Shown here one piece after another: positions 13,700-15,026 of a DNA stretch of 15,026 nt. Numbering within the stretch: the stretch's first letter is position 1; every line of letters starts with the position of its first letter. The position numbers and the translations under genes were made by a program. Under the pieces are notes generated by a model. That model saw nothing but the letters and a program-made list of their open reading frames with translations, searched no databases and was not told the origin of the DNA. Location of the stretch: NCBI GenBank assembly GCA_020433835.1, contig JAGRBY010000112.1, forward strand, positions 1-15,026, written 5' to 3'. This DNA is from Anaerolineae bacterium (GTDB lineage: Bacteria; Chloroflexota; Anaerolineae; 4572-78; J111).

Positions 13700-14935
13700 A
13701 AGAGGCTAACAACAATCTCCCGCAGAAAGCAGATTATTATAGGCATCAGCCTTAGTCTGATCAGTATCTGTATTGTCCTATCGCTGCTGGAAATCGGCGT
13801 GCGACTGCTGCCGCCGCCTTATAGGGGCGATGCGGGGCCACTCTTTGCCTGCCACCCGACGTTGGGCTGGACAGGGCGACCCAACTTTTCCGGAGAATTT
13901 AAGAACGATCTCTTTCAACAGATGCTGCAATTCAACAGCCTGGGGATGCACGATACCGAACATTCGCTTACCAAGCCACCTGACACCTTCCGCATTCTGA
14001 TGCTCGGCGACTCTTTTGTTCACGCAGTTCAAGTTGATGAGGCCGCGACTGCCCATCAGCTTTTGGAAGATAAGCTCAACCAGACAGAGCCATCCACTGG
14101 CGACCATGTGGAAATTATCAGTGCCGGCGTCACCAATTGGGGCACCAATCAACAACTCGTCTTTTATCGGGAACAGGGCCGCCGCTTCTCGCCGGATATG
14201 GTGCTCTTGATGATTTATCTGGGCAATGACCTGCTCGACAATCTGCCCGGCAATGTCTTGACCATCGACGGTATGAACTGTTATGCACCCTACTTTGCGA
14301 TGTGTGATAACACACTCAACCCCGATCCGCTCACGTACGCGCCTGGTCTAAGCGACTCGCCCCACGACTGTTCTACCGGCAAACGCGAGCTGGTCACGCT
14401 GATGGGCTGGCTCTACCAGCATTCGCGGCTGTACCAACGTATCGAACCGCTGATTGTGGCCAACAAACCACGCCGCCAATTTGGCCAAGCGTATGCCTCG
14501 CCCTTCTCGGCGCTGTACCTGCCCAACGATGAAGTTGAACTGGAAGAAGCCTGGCAAGTTACTCTGGCCACAATCACCCAACTGCGCGACGAGGTTGAGG
14601 CCGACGGCTCCCGTTTTGCTGTTGCCCTCATCAGCCCCGAAATCGCTGTCCGGCTGGCGACTCTTTCCCCGGCGGAGCAAGAGGTATTTCTACGCGATAA
14701 TCCAGCTTTTGCCGAGGCTCAGGCTGACCGCCCTAACCTCCGTCTGGCGCAATTTTTTAACGAGCAAGCCATCCCCTACGTGGATTTGACCCCACCGATG
14801 GTTGAGCATCTGCGAACCGATAAAACGCCCCTTTACATCGCCGGTGAGTGGCACTGGACCGTAGAAGGCAATCAGGTAGCGGCGGAGGCGTTGGCCGCCT
14901 GGCTTCAGCAAAACCATCTCATCGAGCCTCAATAA
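13685..14935 (+). CDS. Membrane-anchored SGNH-family hydrolase/acyltransferase-like protein
   Basis: A 416-residue protein with a short basic N-terminus, one transmembrane helix (about 17-39) and an extracytoplasmic SGNH domain. GDSFVHA (108-114) holds the putative nucleophile Ser110, and GVTNWGT (148-154) supplies the oxyanion-hole Gly. YLGNDLLDN (178-186) carries Asn181 of the GND block, and GEWHWTVEGNQVAAEAL (387-403) carries His390. Related proteins such as AlgX/AlgJ and other surface-glycan acetyltransferases use D-x-H; here Glu388 occupies the acidic position two before His. It could add or remove acyl groups on a surface polysaccharide, or hydrolyse another ester. Placement directly after a GT-C gene supports a glycan role. 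The ATG (13685) lies in a heptamer repeat, 10 bases after the upstream stop, without a canonical ribosome binding site; ATGs at 13678 and 13692 are out of frame. Confidence 0.85.
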   Translation: MKNEEKRLTTISRRKQIIIGISLSLISICIVLSLLEIGVRLLPPPYRGDAGPLFACHPTLGWTGRPNFSGEFKNDLFQQMLQFNSLGMHDTEHSLTKPPDTFRILMLGDSFVHAVQVDEAATAHQLLEDKLNQTEPSTGDHVEIISAGVTNWGTNQQLVFYREQGRRFSPDMVLLMIYLGNDLLDNLPGNVLTIDGMNCYAPYFAMCDNTLNPDPLTYAPGLSDSPHDCSTGKRELVTLMGWLYQHSRLYQRIEPLIVANKPRRQFGQAYASPFSALYLPNDEVELEEAWQVTLATITQLRDEVEADGSRFAVALISPEIAVRLATLSPAEQEVFLRDNPAFAEAQADRPNLRLAQFFNEQAIPYVDLTPPMVEHLRTDKTPLYIAGEWHWTVEGNQVAAEALAAWLQQNHLIEPQ

Positions 14936-15026
14936 ATCAATCCACGTCATCAGCAATCTTCATCCCGACGTATTTCACAAGCATTATTATTTATAAGAAG
15001 CTGTTTAAAAAGTAGCGGCTATCGGA
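14936..15026. other. Gene-free end of the window
   Basis: The 91 bases after the SGNH stop are AT-rich. I see no convincing ORF, hairpin terminator, tRNA or repeat in them. The window simply ends here. Confidence 0.5.

Noticed and set aside
1..15026. CRISPR array, tRNA, rRNA, insertion sequence or phage gene
   Set aside because: I looked for spaced direct repeats, cloverleaf-like stretches, transposase motifs and terminal repeats and found none. The only tandem repeat is the heptamer at 13662-13699.

Overview
The window looks like ordinary chromosomal DNA from a bacterium, most probably a member of the Chloroflexota (Anaerolineae or a relative). That placement is inferred from three things: GT-C membrane proteins, one carrying a C-terminal beta-sandwich I associate with that phylum; a LuxR-type helix-turn-helix fused to a Kelch propeller; and a modified ffh-rpsP-khpA-rimM block. 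I see no rRNA, tRNA, CRISPR array, insertion sequence or phage gene. No gene-free stretch exceeds about 245 bases.

Left part (1-5194, all minus strand). Reading right to left, ffh, rpsP, khpA and rimM encode the SRP GTPase, ribosomal protein bS16, a KH RNA-binding protein and the 16S maturation factor. ffh has a good sigma70-like promoter (5290-5318), and rpsP has a possible extended -10 of its own. The block ends in a clean intrinsic terminator after rimM (2337-2360). The trmD and rplS genes that follow rimM in many bacteria are absent. A new promoter just past the terminator drives dprA (DNA-processing protein A) and then manC (mannose-1-phosphate guanylyltransferase), 34 bases apart.

Middle part (5195-8229). 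Divergent from ffh is a membrane-anchored protein with an N-terminal LuxR-type HTH, one transmembrane helix and a regular six-bladed Kelch propeller, the most unusual gene here. It is followed 15 bases later by folP (dihydropteroate synthase). folP converges on folK, and their 3' ends overlap by 44 bases. folK is the last gene of a minus-strand unit, its start codon overlapping the stop of a GT2 glycosyltransferase (ATGA).

Right part (8226-15026). The minus-strand unit is a GT-C/GT39-like membrane glycosyltransferase, then the GT2 enzyme, then folK. Divergent from it are a second, larger GT-C protein and a membrane-anchored SGNH hydrolase/acyltransferase-like protein. The plus-strand junction is a heptanucleotide tandem repeat that holds both the stop of one gene and the start of the next. 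The four genes suggest synthesis and modification of a polyprenol-linked surface glycan, to which the GDP-mannose made by ManC could contribute. That link is inference. The right half reads as visibly richer in G and C than the left half.
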